From positions 1-10,288 of the forward strand of contig JAIEDJ010000319.1 of NCBI GenBank assembly GCA_029068025.1: a stretch of DNA of 10,288 nt, written 5' to 3'. Shown one piece after another: positions 1 through 6,365 of the stretch. Made by a program: the position numbers and the translations under genes. Position 1 is the first letter of the stretch; the number at the start of each line of letters is the position of its first letter. The notes under the pieces were generated by a model. The model saw nothing but the letters and a program-made list of their open reading frames with translations. It was not told where the DNA came from and ran no database searches. The stretch is from Oscillospiraceae bacterium (lineage in GTDB: Bacteria; Bacillota; Clostridia; Oscillospirales; Ruminococcaceae).

Positions 1-15
1 GAGCATATTAAATTA

Positions 16-2598
16 TTATTTAAGATACTTTTTCAGCACCTTTGCCACCTTTTCCACATTGATCGGCTTCGGTATATGCGCGTCCATTCCCGCATTCAGA
101 CACCGCTTCACATCGTCCGAGAACGCGTCCGCCGTCATGGCGATGATCGGCAGCCCATGATCCGGATGCATACCGGATCTGATGATCTCCGCCGCCTCAT
201 AGCCCGACATCACAGGCATTCTGATATCCATAAGGATAGCCTTGTAATATCCCGGATTGCTGTTCTCGAACATCTCAACACAGACCTTGCCGTTCTCCGC
301 GCGGTCAAGATCCAACCCCATATTGGAAAGCAGCTCGTTCGCTATCTCCCAGTTGAGATCATTGTCCTCCGCAAGCAGCACTTTCGCGTTGTTAAAGTGA
401 ACATCAAAGCCTACCTGCTCGGTGCGTTCCGCATCAACCGGCTTCGACAGCGCCTTGCTTTCATCAATGTCATTCACAAATCGCCTCAAACCGTAATACA
501 GCGTAGAAGGGAGCAGCGGCTTCGGGATAAACCCGGTCACACCCTCCGCAATAGCTTCTTCCTCGATGTCCGCCCAGTCATATGCGGTCATCAGCAGTAC
601 CGGACCGTCGTCTCCCAGCTCGCGGCGGATCTCCCGCACAGTAGCTATACCGTCCATTCCCGGAAGCTTCCGATCCAGCAGAATAACGTCATATGGGATA
701 CCGCCGCTCGCGGCGGCAGAAGCCATCTTCACGGCAGACTCGCCGTCAAGTATCACTCCGGAATTTGCGCCGATCTCGTTGAGAGTATTCATCGTCGCGG
801 CGCAGGTCTCTTCGTTGCCGTCCACAACGAGCATATGCCAGTTGGGCAGCTTCATCTCCTCAGCAGGAATGTTGGCCTTCTCAAGATCCAATACGACGTC
901 AAACTGCGTTCCCTTGCCCGGAGCGCTGGTCAGCTTGATCGTGCCCCCCATAGTGTCAACTATATATTTAGTGATAGCAAGTCCCAGACCTGTGCCTTCG
1001 GTTTTGTTGACTTGCTCGGAATCCTCCCGCACAAACGCCTTGAACACGTTCTTCTGGAATTCCCCTTTCATGCCGATCCCGTTGTCCTTGACCGACATAT
1101 GGAGCTGCGTGTATCCGTTTCCGCGCTTCGACTCGCTCTCCGATATACGCACCTCTATTCTGCCGCCCTCCGGAGTAAACTTTATCGCGTTGGACAGCAG
1201 ATTCAGCAGTATCTGATTCAGCCGAAGCGAGTCACAGTAAAAGTGCTCATACTTTATATTCTCAATAAACACGTCAAACTGCTGATCCCTTTCCCTGATC
1301 TGCGGCATAGACATACTTATCACTGAATCCATAAACTCGCGCAGCGATACCTCAGACATCGAAAGAGTCATATTACCGCTTTCGATCTTGGACATATCCA
1401 GAATATCGTTGATAAGTCCGAGCAGATGCTTGCCGGAAAGATTGATCTTGCTAAGACAGCTCTCAACCTGCTGACGGTTGTCAATATGAGCGGTCGCGAT
1501 GGAGGTCATTCCGACGATAGCGTTCATAGGAGTCCGGATATCGTGCGACATATTCGACAAAAAATCGCTCTTTGACCTGTTTGCCTTTTCCGCTTCCTCA
1601 CGCGCCTGGGCAAGAAGGCGCATATGCCTTTGACTCATGCGGAAATACATAAAGAACACTATGCAAAGCAGAATGATCACAACGCAAAGCGTAATGATAA
1701 ACAGAGCCGCCCGCGTGTTGTCAAGCCCGTTTATGGTTCTGTCAAGAACACCGTAGGGCATAGCCGTCACAAGATACCATTCCGCGTTCGGCAGCGGCGT
1801 GCAGTAGATGTGCTGCTTCTCGCCATGGAGATTAATGACGGATGTGAGATCACGGTTCTCGTTCATCGCCTTCCGAAGCTCTTCTATAAACTTCTCGTCC
1901 CCTCCGTCGTTTTCGGCATACTCGCTGCGGATCATGCTGAAAAAATTCTCCTTGAGATCAAATCCGTCGTTGCGGATAACAAACGTTCCGTTCCGGCGGA
2001 TTATGTGCGAGTGAGTGAGGTTTGTGCCCTCGTCCAGCGAGAGTATCCTGTTTATATATGTTGTCGGAATACCCGCCGCCAGCGCAACGCTCTTTGTACC
2101 GTCGTCCAGACGATATTCAGCGGGAACGGCCAGCATAACGATCTTTTCCTCGCCGGCGGAGTGACCGACAGCGACCTTGTCCTCTCCCGTCAGTACGGAA
2201 GCCATAAACGGCTCGGGATCCTCAAGCACAACATCCGATCCGTATATCATATGGAATTTTCCCGAAGCGTCGAGGAACGCCATATAATCATAGCTGCGTA
2301 TCTCACCCTCATATTGCAGCTTCCTGCGCTGATCTGTCTCATTGCTGAAGCTCCCGGGCGGATCGTTGGCAACGATCGTTCTGAGCGGATCCAAGCGGAG
2401 ACTGATCGCAGTCTCAAAATGAGTGGCGATCTGCTCGCTCATTCCCTGCATATAAACGGTTCCGACGTCGCTTATTACGCGCTGGCTCTCGTTTCCCATA
2501 CTTACAACGAAGGTCGTAAGCGCCGCCGTCGTTGCGATTATCAGCAGTATCAGACTTACAACAAGAAAGATTGAAGTCTTTTTCTTATTTGAACTCAT
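16..2598 (-). CDS. Membrane hybrid sensor histidine kinase (Cache-like sensor, HisKA, HATPase, two REC domains)
   Basis: Predicted sensor kinase of 860 residues that autophosphorylates and feeds a phosphorelay. A short basic N-terminus precedes a membrane segment at about 9-33. An extracytoplasmic region of about 260 residues (35-295), resembling a Cache-type ligand domain, is followed by a second membrane segment at about 298-319. A cytoplasmic helix leads to HisKA with the H-box SHDIRTP (H352), then HATPase with N470 (N box), DNGIGM (about 505-510) and GTGLGL (about 535-540). REC1 (about 588-705) has D642, T671 and K693, but its acidic pocket reads VVDG, so the second acid is lost. REC2 (about 738-858) looks complete: E744/D745, D791, T822, K844. 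Start is an ATG with only a weak G-rich ribosome site (GATGGGG). Last of four leftward genes, 85 bases after the hpt stop and behind a stem-loop. The phospho-partner is inferred to be the adjacent Hpt protein; the ligand is unknown. Confidence 0.93.
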   Translation of the reverse strand: MSSNKKKTSIFLVVSLILLIIATTAALTTFVVSMGNESQRVISDVGTVYMQGMSEQIATHFETAISLRLDPLRTIVANDPPGSFSNETDQRRKLQYEGEIRSYDYMAFLDASGKFHMIYGSDVVLEDPEPFMASVLTGEDKVAVGHSAGEEKIVMLAVPAEYRLDDGTKSVALAAGIPTTYINRILSLDEGTNLTHSHIIRRNGTFVIRNDGFDLKENFFSMIRSEYAENDGGDEKFIEELRKAMNENRDLTSVINLHGEKQHIYCTPLPNAEWYLVTAMPYGVLDRTINGLDNTRAALFIITLCVVIILLCIVFFMYFRMSQRHMRLLAQAREEAEKANRSKSDFLSNMSHDIRTPMNAIVGMTSIATAHIDNRQQVESCLSKINLSGKHLLGLINDILDMSKIESGNMTLSMSEVSLREFMDSVISMSMPQIRERDQQFDVFIENIKYEHFYCDSLRLNQILLNLLSNAIKFTPEGGRIEVRISESESKRGNGYTQLHMSVKDNGIGMKGEFQKNVFKAFVREDSEQVNKTEGTGLGLAITKYIVDTMGGTIKLTSAPGKGTQFDVVLDLEKANIPAEEMKLPNWHMLVVDGNEETCAATMNTLNEIGANSGVILDGESAVKMASAAASGGIPYDVILLDRKLPGMDGIATVREIRRELGDDGPVLLMTAYDWADIEEEAIAEGVTGFIPKPLLPSTLYYGLRRFVNDIDESKALSKPVDAERTEQVGFDVHFNNAKVLLAEDNDLNWEIANELLSNMGLDLDRAENGKVCVEMFENSNPGYYKAILMDIRMPVMSGYEAAEIIRSGMHPDHGLPIIAMTADAFSDDVKRCLNAGMDAHIPKPINVEKVAKVLKKYLK

Positions 2599-2600
2599 AC

Positions 2601-2610
2601 GGTATATACC
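2601..2610. other. Perfect palindrome just upstream of the kinase start
   Basis: GGTATATACC is a perfect 10-base palindrome lying two bases before the kinase ATG, between its weak G-rich ribosome site and the start codon. It could be a small operator or fold in the mRNA, or be chance; a 10-base palindrome alone is weak evidence. Confidence 0.25.
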
Positions 2611-2640
2611 CCATCTAAAAATATATCAATAATCAACAAC

Positions 2641-2671
2641 GGACGATCCCTTTGTAAAAAACGGATCGTCC
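2641..2671 (-). terminator. Stem-loop between hpt and the kinase gene (terminator or attenuator)
   Basis: A perfect 9-bp inverted repeat, GGACGATCC and GGATCGTCC, encloses a 13-base loop. It begins 12 bases after the hpt stop codon. Read on the minus strand it is followed by GTTGTTGATTATTGATATATTTTT, which is T-rich but not a clean U-run. It could end most transcripts after hpt, leaving less kinase mRNA than Hpt mRNA. It could instead be an mRNA processing or stabilising hairpin. No good separate promoter for the kinase is evident, which favours partial read-through. Confidence 0.6.
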
Positions 2672-2683
2672 TTGTCCTCTTAA

Positions 2684-3040
2684 TTATACATCATCCAGCT
2701 CTTTCAAAGCGCAGATGATCTCATCATAATCACGGCGAACCGTTTCCAGAAGCTCGGGAGCATTGTCGGCTACGGTGTTCCGCAGCGCCTCTGTCAGCTC
2801 GGAAGCCGACTCGCGCAGTCTGTCAAAGCCAAGATTAAGACATACTCCCTTGAGGGTATGCGCCATTCTGAACGCGGTCTCGTAGTCCTTATTCTCAAAT
2901 GCCTCAAACAGCTGAACCGCCGACTTATCGTTCGGGAATTTCCTCACGAACTTGTCAACGATACGCTCCGAACCGCCCATAAGCGACAGCACGCCGTCGT
3001 AATTCGAGCCGGTCTTATTATAAAAGTCCCTCAATGTCAA
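2684..3040 (-). CDS. Stand-alone histidine phosphotransfer (Hpt) protein
   Basis: A 118-residue single-domain protein, the usual size of a free Hpt four-helix bundle. The signature AHTLKGVCLNLGF places the phospho-accepting histidine at H61 with the expected K-G and downstream glycine. It has no membrane segment or signal peptide, so it should be cytoplasmic. Its expected role is to carry phosphate from a kinase receiver domain (REC2 of the neighbouring hybrid kinase) to a response regulator (the overlapping REC/HD-GYP protein). The start is a TTG. It is chosen because an in-frame stop lies six codons upstream and a ribosome site AAGGGAG sits about 9 bases before it; no ATG fits. The first 23 bases overlap the end of the HD-GYP gene, suggesting translational coupling. 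Partner assignment is inference from gene order. Confidence 0.9.
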   Translation of the reverse strand: MTLRDFYNKTGSNYDGVLSLMGGSERIVDKFVRKFPNDKSAVQLFEAFENKDYETAFRMAHTLKGVCLNLGFDRLRESASELTEALRNTVADNAPELLETVRRDYDEIICALKELDDV

Positions 3041-4655
3041 GTATATCCACTCCCTTCATGATGCCGTAGTCGGTCTCGCTCGGAACGAGCTTTCCGATAA
3101 CGCCTGTAAAGCGCTGCGGCGCTTCCAATGTCCATGTAGAACGGCAGATAAGCCTGTAGGTGCTGCACTTCATATTCTCCGGATAATTATGCTTGATATC
3201 GGGAGACGAGGTTATTCTGAAGGACTGCGTGGGAGATCCGTTTCCGCTGCCAAGCGTAATTACCTGGTGCAGATACAGCTGAGTTATCGGATTCTGCGGC
3301 GTGCCCGCACGGAACATAGATGACATCTCCTTGAGTACTTCCTGGCCGAAAACAGAGATCAGGCTGTCATCGTGAACGGGATCGACTATGGTCTCGCTGA
3401 TACCCAGCACGTCCGCGCTCTTCTTCGAGAACGTAAGCAGCTTGGACTCGGCATTATACTCGAACGAACAGCCGCCCGTGATCCCCTCAAAGAAACGGTT
3501 CTTCATCTTTTCGTACTCAAGCAGGTGAAGCAGTCTGTCGGACGCGTACAGAGCGTCATTCTTAAGCAGCTCGCGGGCAAACTCCTTGATGTCGTCCTCG
3601 CCCTTGATATTCTGTGTTCCGCCCTCTTTTACAAGGCGCATTTCCTCGCTGCGGATCTCCAGGCACTTGAGCAGCAGCGGATTAAACTGTCCGCACTCGC
3701 CCTTAAGGATCATCTCTATGGCAGTCTCATGCGAAAATGCCTTCTTATAGCAGCGCTCAGCAGTCAGCGCGTCGTAAACGTCCGCTAAGGACACTACCTG
3801 CGCCGCTATCGGGATATCGTCGCCCGCAAGTCCGTCGGGGTATCCGCGTCCATCCCAGCGCTCATGGTGCCATCTCGTTATCGAATAAGCGAGCTTTACC
3901 AGCGGCTCCTCGCGGTGGAAAGGCAGATCCGCAAGCATCTGAGAGCCGACTGCGGAGTGGGATTTCATTATCTTGAACTCCTCATCGGTGAGCCTGCCCG
4001 GCTTGTTGAGCACCTCATCGGGAATGGAGATCTTGCCGATATCGTGCAGCGCGGAAACGCTTGCGATAAGCATACAATCCTTTTCCGTAAGTCCGTACTT
4101 ATCGGTCTGATTGACGATCTCCTTGAGAAGGATCTCGGAATAGCTCTGTACGTTGATAACGTGCGTTGCGCACTCGTTGTTGCGGAACTCGACGATATGC
4201 GCGAGGATATCTATCAGCAGGCGGGAATTCTTTTCTCTCTCATAAAATTGATCAGCAAAAAGTCCCACAAGCTTTTTCTGCTTTGAATAAAGCGAGATGA
4301 TATTCTGGCAGCGGCGGCGCACAACGAGCGAGTCATACGGTCTGCGAATAAATTCCGTAACACCCAGCTCATAAGCGCGGTGGGTGGTCTCCTGAGAGTC
4401 GTCCGCGCTTATCATGATAACGGGAATATCCGTCAGCATACCGTTTTTGCCCATGATCTCCAGCAGCTCAAGTCCATCCATCTCAGGCATTACCATATCC
4501 AACAAAACCAGAGATATCTCAGGTCCTATATCCTGAAGAACAGTGAGCGCTTCTTTACCGTTGGACGCCTCGAGAATATTATAATCTCCTCCAAGCATTT
4601 CGGTCAGAAGCTCGCGGTTGATCTCGGCATCGTCTACAATAAGAATCTTTTCCAC
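3018..4655 (-). CDS. Response regulator with REC, HD-GYP phosphodiesterase and C-terminal PAS-like region
   Basis: A cytoplasmic response regulator of 545 residues whose output domain should hydrolyse cyclic di-GMP. REC spans 1-122: D8/D9, phospho-acceptor D53 in LVLLDMVMPEMDG, and S83. The usual invariant lysine is arginine (R105 in FIRRPY). HD-GYP spans about 145-335: ExRN (156-159), H165, HDIGK (H204-D205), KPGRLTDEE, H233, HHERWDGRGYP (263-273), then SLADVYDAL and GQFNP. All motifs expected of an active enzyme are present. Residues about 380-530 look PAS-like (FFEGITGGCSFEYN near the start, FTGVIGKLVP near the end), a weak call. The start is GTG, placed right before the first REC strand, with no clear Shine-Dalgarno. 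Preceded by a consensus promoter and a leader of about 145 bases; overlaps the hpt gene by 23 bases. Most likely terminus of the local phosphorelay. Confidence 0.93.
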   Translation of the reverse strand: MEKILIVDDAEINRELLTEMLGGDYNILEASNGKEALTVLQDIGPEISLVLLDMVMPEMDGLELLEIMGKNGMLTDIPVIMISADDSQETTHRAYELGVTEFIRRPYDSLVVRRRCQNIISLYSKQKKLVGLFADQFYEREKNSRLLIDILAHIVEFRNNECATHVINVQSYSEILLKEIVNQTDKYGLTEKDCMLIASVSALHDIGKISIPDEVLNKPGRLTDEEFKIMKSHSAVGSQMLADLPFHREEPLVKLAYSITRWHHERWDGRGYPDGLAGDDIPIAAQVVSLADVYDALTAERCYKKAFSHETAIEMILKGECGQFNPLLLKCLEIRSEEMRLVKEGGTQNIKGEDDIKEFARELLKNDALYASDRLLHLLEYEKMKNRFFEGITGGCSFEYNAESKLLTFSKKSADVLGISETIVDPVHDDSLISVFGQEVLKEMSSMFRAGTPQNPITQLYLHQVITLGSGNGSPTQSFRITSSPDIKHNYPENMKCSTYRLICRSTWTLEAPQRFTGVIGKLVPSETDYGIMKGVDILDIEGLL

Positions 4656-4799
4656 AGTTGAGCAAGAACCATACCCAAAAACGGATCTGTCAAGCAGAGT
4701 ATCCGTGCGAGCGGTTCTATCGTTCCCCCTCTCATAAATATTAATAAAAATGCCAATTTGCCAAAAAATGGTTAGCAGTACATATACTAAAGCAATCTC
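4656..4799 (-). promoter_or_regulatory. Long 5' leader of the HD-GYP gene with terminator-like hairpin
   Basis: About 145 bases lie between the predicted transcription start (near 4799) and the GTG start at 4655. Close to the coding start there is a hairpin (4681-4706): ACGGAT pairs with ATCCGT, a 3-base bulge (ACT) follows, then CTG pairs with CAG around a 5-base loop. Read on the minus strand it runs into TTTTTGGG. That resembles a weak intrinsic terminator or attenuator. A purine-rich GAGAGGGGGAA (4722-4733) and a direct repeat TTGGCA (4751-4756 and 4759-4764) lie upstream. I see no c-di-GMP riboswitch consensus. The regulatory role is inference. Confidence 0.4.
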
Positions 4800-4805
4800 A
4801 GATTT

Positions 4806-4834
4806 ATTATATCATAATATTAAAGATTTGTCAA
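4806..4834 (-). promoter_or_regulatory. Consensus sigma-A-type promoter for the HD-GYP gene
   Basis: On the minus strand TTGACA (4829-4834), a 17-base spacer and TATAAT (4806-4811) match both hexamers and the ideal spacing exactly. Transcription should start near 4799. It lies about 55 bases past the stop of the DUF1266 gene, so the HD-GYP/hpt pair can be expressed independently of that gene. Read-through from upstream is also possible, because no convincing terminator follows the DUF1266 gene. Confidence 0.85.
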
Positions 4835-4888
4835 CTGTCGTTTTTAGTATTTCAAAAGAAATTTAACCGCGCTTTTAATACGTTCGAT

Positions 4889-6028
4889 CTATTTCTTCTT
4901 CCACTCCATATCGGGCAGATCACTGTGGAGGAGAAACGCCAGCATTTTCTTCATAAATTCCGTTGCGCCGCCTATGTTCCAGCAGTCTACATCAAACGCG
5001 TACATCGCGCAGCCGAACACCAACGAACGCAGATACTCCTCCGCCGAGGAAAACCTCTCCTTTGCGATATCCGTCAGCGCCATCATAGCAGCGGTGTAAT
5101 CATCCTCGGGAAGCAGACCGCAGGAATACGCATAACGAGCCATTCCCATCTTCTCGTGGATATCCCACGCCAGCACCCCGGCGCGCGGAAGAAATTCCGA
5201 AAACGCACGCACAAAAAGCGTACAGTTTTCAAACGCCTCCCTGCCTGCTCTGTCAAGGATCTCCGGATCGAAACTCGGCTTGCCCGCCAGTCTTGCCATA
5301 GCATCATTGACCATTATCCCAAGATTGCAGTATCGGTCTTTACTTATCGATTCCAACAGTGACGCGCGGTCGGTTATCCCGAATCTTCCGGAAAGAAATT
5401 TTAATACCGCCTGGCGCTCTTCTCCTTCAAATTTCTGGAAAAAATCCCCGAGCTTAAGCCCATGTGTCATTCCGGGAAGTATACGTATCGCAAAAAGAAA
5501 ACCCAACTGAATCGTAAAATCATTGTCTGAAACGTCGATCTTGTCGGGGTTTTCTCTGCACCGCGCGGCGATCTTCGCCGCCGCGTCCGCGCATGAGAGA
5601 TAAAGCGCGTTAAGATCCTCATTGATATACTCAAGACATTCGCGGCATTCCGTGTCCAGATCCAGACCGGACGTGTTTTCCGGATCGGCCTCAAGCCCCT
5701 GCCTATACATCGACAGCGCGAGCATTTCCCTGTCGGTCATAAAGTAGATATAGCCGTTCATGTAGTAGAATTTAGCAAGATCCCGCGGACTTTCGCAGCT
5801 GCCGCGGATCTCTTCAAGCTCCTTTGCGGCGCTTTCATAATCCTTCTTGTTATTATAAGCGCTTATCAGCCTGAAGTGCAGCTTATTGCTCCACTCTTCG
5901 CGCGGAACGGCAAGAACAGTGCCGATTATGCTGTCAAAATCATCGCTGTCGTGCCACTTATCGAGCTTATCATAAACTGGATCGGAATCGGAGATCCTTC
6001 CGTTTTCATCCAATGCGAATTCAGACAT
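4889..6028 (-). CDS. TPR-like / DUF1266 domain protein of unknown function
   Basis: A 379-residue, acidic, apparently cytoplasmic protein with no signal peptide or membrane segment. The first 140 residues are helical with tetratricopeptide-like units (about 47-75 and 83-118, e.g. KFYYMNGYIYFMTDREMLALSMYRQGLEADPEN), suggesting a protein-binding scaffold. Residues about 210-365 resemble the DUF1266 family: FGITDRASLLESI, then AWDIHEKMGMARYAYSCGLL (287-306), then FSSAEEYLRSLVFGCAMYAF (326-345). That family has no established biochemical function known to me. Start: ATG with a good ribosome site (AAGAAAGGA) about 8 bases upstream, 38 bases after the predicted transcription start. It is the first leftward gene upstream of the HD-GYP/Hpt/kinase genes, but has its own promoter, so a shared pathway is only suggested by position. 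Confidence 0.85.
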   Translation of the reverse strand: MSEFALDENGRISDSDPVYDKLDKWHDSDDFDSIIGTVLAVPREEWSNKLHFRLISAYNNKKDYESAAKELEEIRGSCESPRDLAKFYYMNGYIYFMTDREMLALSMYRQGLEADPENTSGLDLDTECRECLEYINEDLNALYLSCADAAAKIAARCRENPDKIDVSDNDFTIQLGFLFAIRILPGMTHGLKLGDFFQKFEGEERQAVLKFLSGRFGITDRASLLESISKDRYCNLGIMVNDAMARLAGKPSFDPEILDRAGREAFENCTLFVRAFSEFLPRAGVLAWDIHEKMGMARYAYSCGLLPEDDYTAAMMALTDIAKERFSSAEEYLRSLVFGCAMYAFDVDCWNIGGATEFMKKMLAFLLHSDLPDMEWKKK

Positions 6029-6072
6029 ATTTTGTATTCCTTTCTTAAATTCTCAATACGATTCTTAATTTC

Positions 6073-6101
6073 ATTATACACCATTTGCGTTTTTTTGTCA
6101 A
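6073..6101 (-). promoter_or_regulatory. Consensus sigma-A-type promoter for the DUF1266 gene
   Basis: On the minus strand TTGACA (6096-6101), a 17-base spacer (6079-6095) and TATAAT (6073-6078) match the consensus perfectly. The predicted start near 6066 leaves a short untranslated region of about 38 bases carrying the Shine-Dalgarno. There is no room for a riboswitch here. Confidence 0.87.
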
Positions 6102-6220
6102 TACGCCGGAATTTCACTTGCCGCCGTAACGCGAACTTGCAGTAATTTTTTTGGGGGGTGAAAAAACCGGTAAAAATCGCGCGGTTTGCCATAATAAAGC
6201 CTTTTTATGACAAAAAGCTA
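6102..6220. other. Spacer between divergent promoters
   Basis: This is the middle of a 337-base gap between the divergent DUF1266 and EAL genes. It separates two opposed promoters and contains no supported gene. A homopolymer junction of seven T then six G (6146-6158) followed by a run of six A (6161-6166) is the most distinctive content. No clear operator dyad was found. Confidence 0.5.
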
Positions 6221-6249
6221 TTGACTTTTCCCGCAAAATATGGTATAGT
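6221..6249 (+). promoter_or_regulatory. Near-consensus sigma-A-type promoter for the GGDEF-EAL gene
   Basis: TTGACT (6221-6226), a 17-base spacer (6227-6243) and TATAGT (6244-6249) differ from consensus by one base in each hexamer. The predicted transcription start is near 6256, giving a leader of about 110 bases before the ATG at 6366. Confidence 0.82.
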
Positions 6250-6255
6250 TGTATT

Positions 6256-6365
6256 GAGTATTTATATTAATTGATGATCTCCGCGAAGATGTCTGCACGT
6301 AGATTATCAATTGGTATTAGCCCAACACCGCAAATGTTGGGGAAGAGCGAGGGGGATAAATTACA
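6256..6365 (+). promoter_or_regulatory. Structured 5' leader of the GGDEF-EAL gene, candidate cis-regulatory RNA
   Basis: Two strong inverted repeats fill this leader. AATTGATGATCT (6269-6280) pairs over 12 positions, one of them G-U, with AGATTATCAATT (6301-6312), enclosing a 20-base loop. CCCAACA (6321-6327) pairs perfectly with TGTTGGG (6335-6341) around the loop CCGCAAA. The second hairpin ends 8 bases before the ribosome site GAGGGGGA (6349-6356), a good position to control translation. I do not recognise a known riboswitch class; the conserved cores of c-di-GMP-I and c-di-GMP-II are not visible. There is no terminator-like U-run. An alternative is a DNA operator dyad. Confidence 0.5.

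Noticed and set aside
76..1326. A 416-codon open frame on the plus strand, antisense to the histidine kinase gene
   Set aside because: Its product is rich in Arg, His and Leu with no recognisable domain, and it lies wholly opposite the conserved HisKA, HATPase and REC coding sequence. The same applies to the plus-strand frame at 1624-2574.
4634..4735. A 33-codon leader ORF on the minus strand overlapping the start of the HD-GYP gene
   Set aside because: It has an ATG but no ribosome site upstream, is in a different frame, and its peptide has no run of regulatory codons typical of attenuation leaders. Probably chance.
4849..4862. ATTTC/GAAAT stem-loop as the terminator of the DUF1266 gene
   Set aside because: The stem is only 5 bp and AT-rich, and on the minus strand it is followed by ACTAAAAACG rather than a U-run.
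6146..6158. T7-G6 homopolymer junction as a phase-variation tract
   Set aside because: It lies more than 60 bases upstream of the nearest promoter -35 element and outside any coding frame, so slippage would not obviously switch a gene.
6256..6365. Known c-di-GMP riboswitch ahead of the EAL gene
   Set aside because: The conserved cores of the c-di-GMP-I and c-di-GMP-II classes are not visible, so the leader is reported only as an unassigned structured element.
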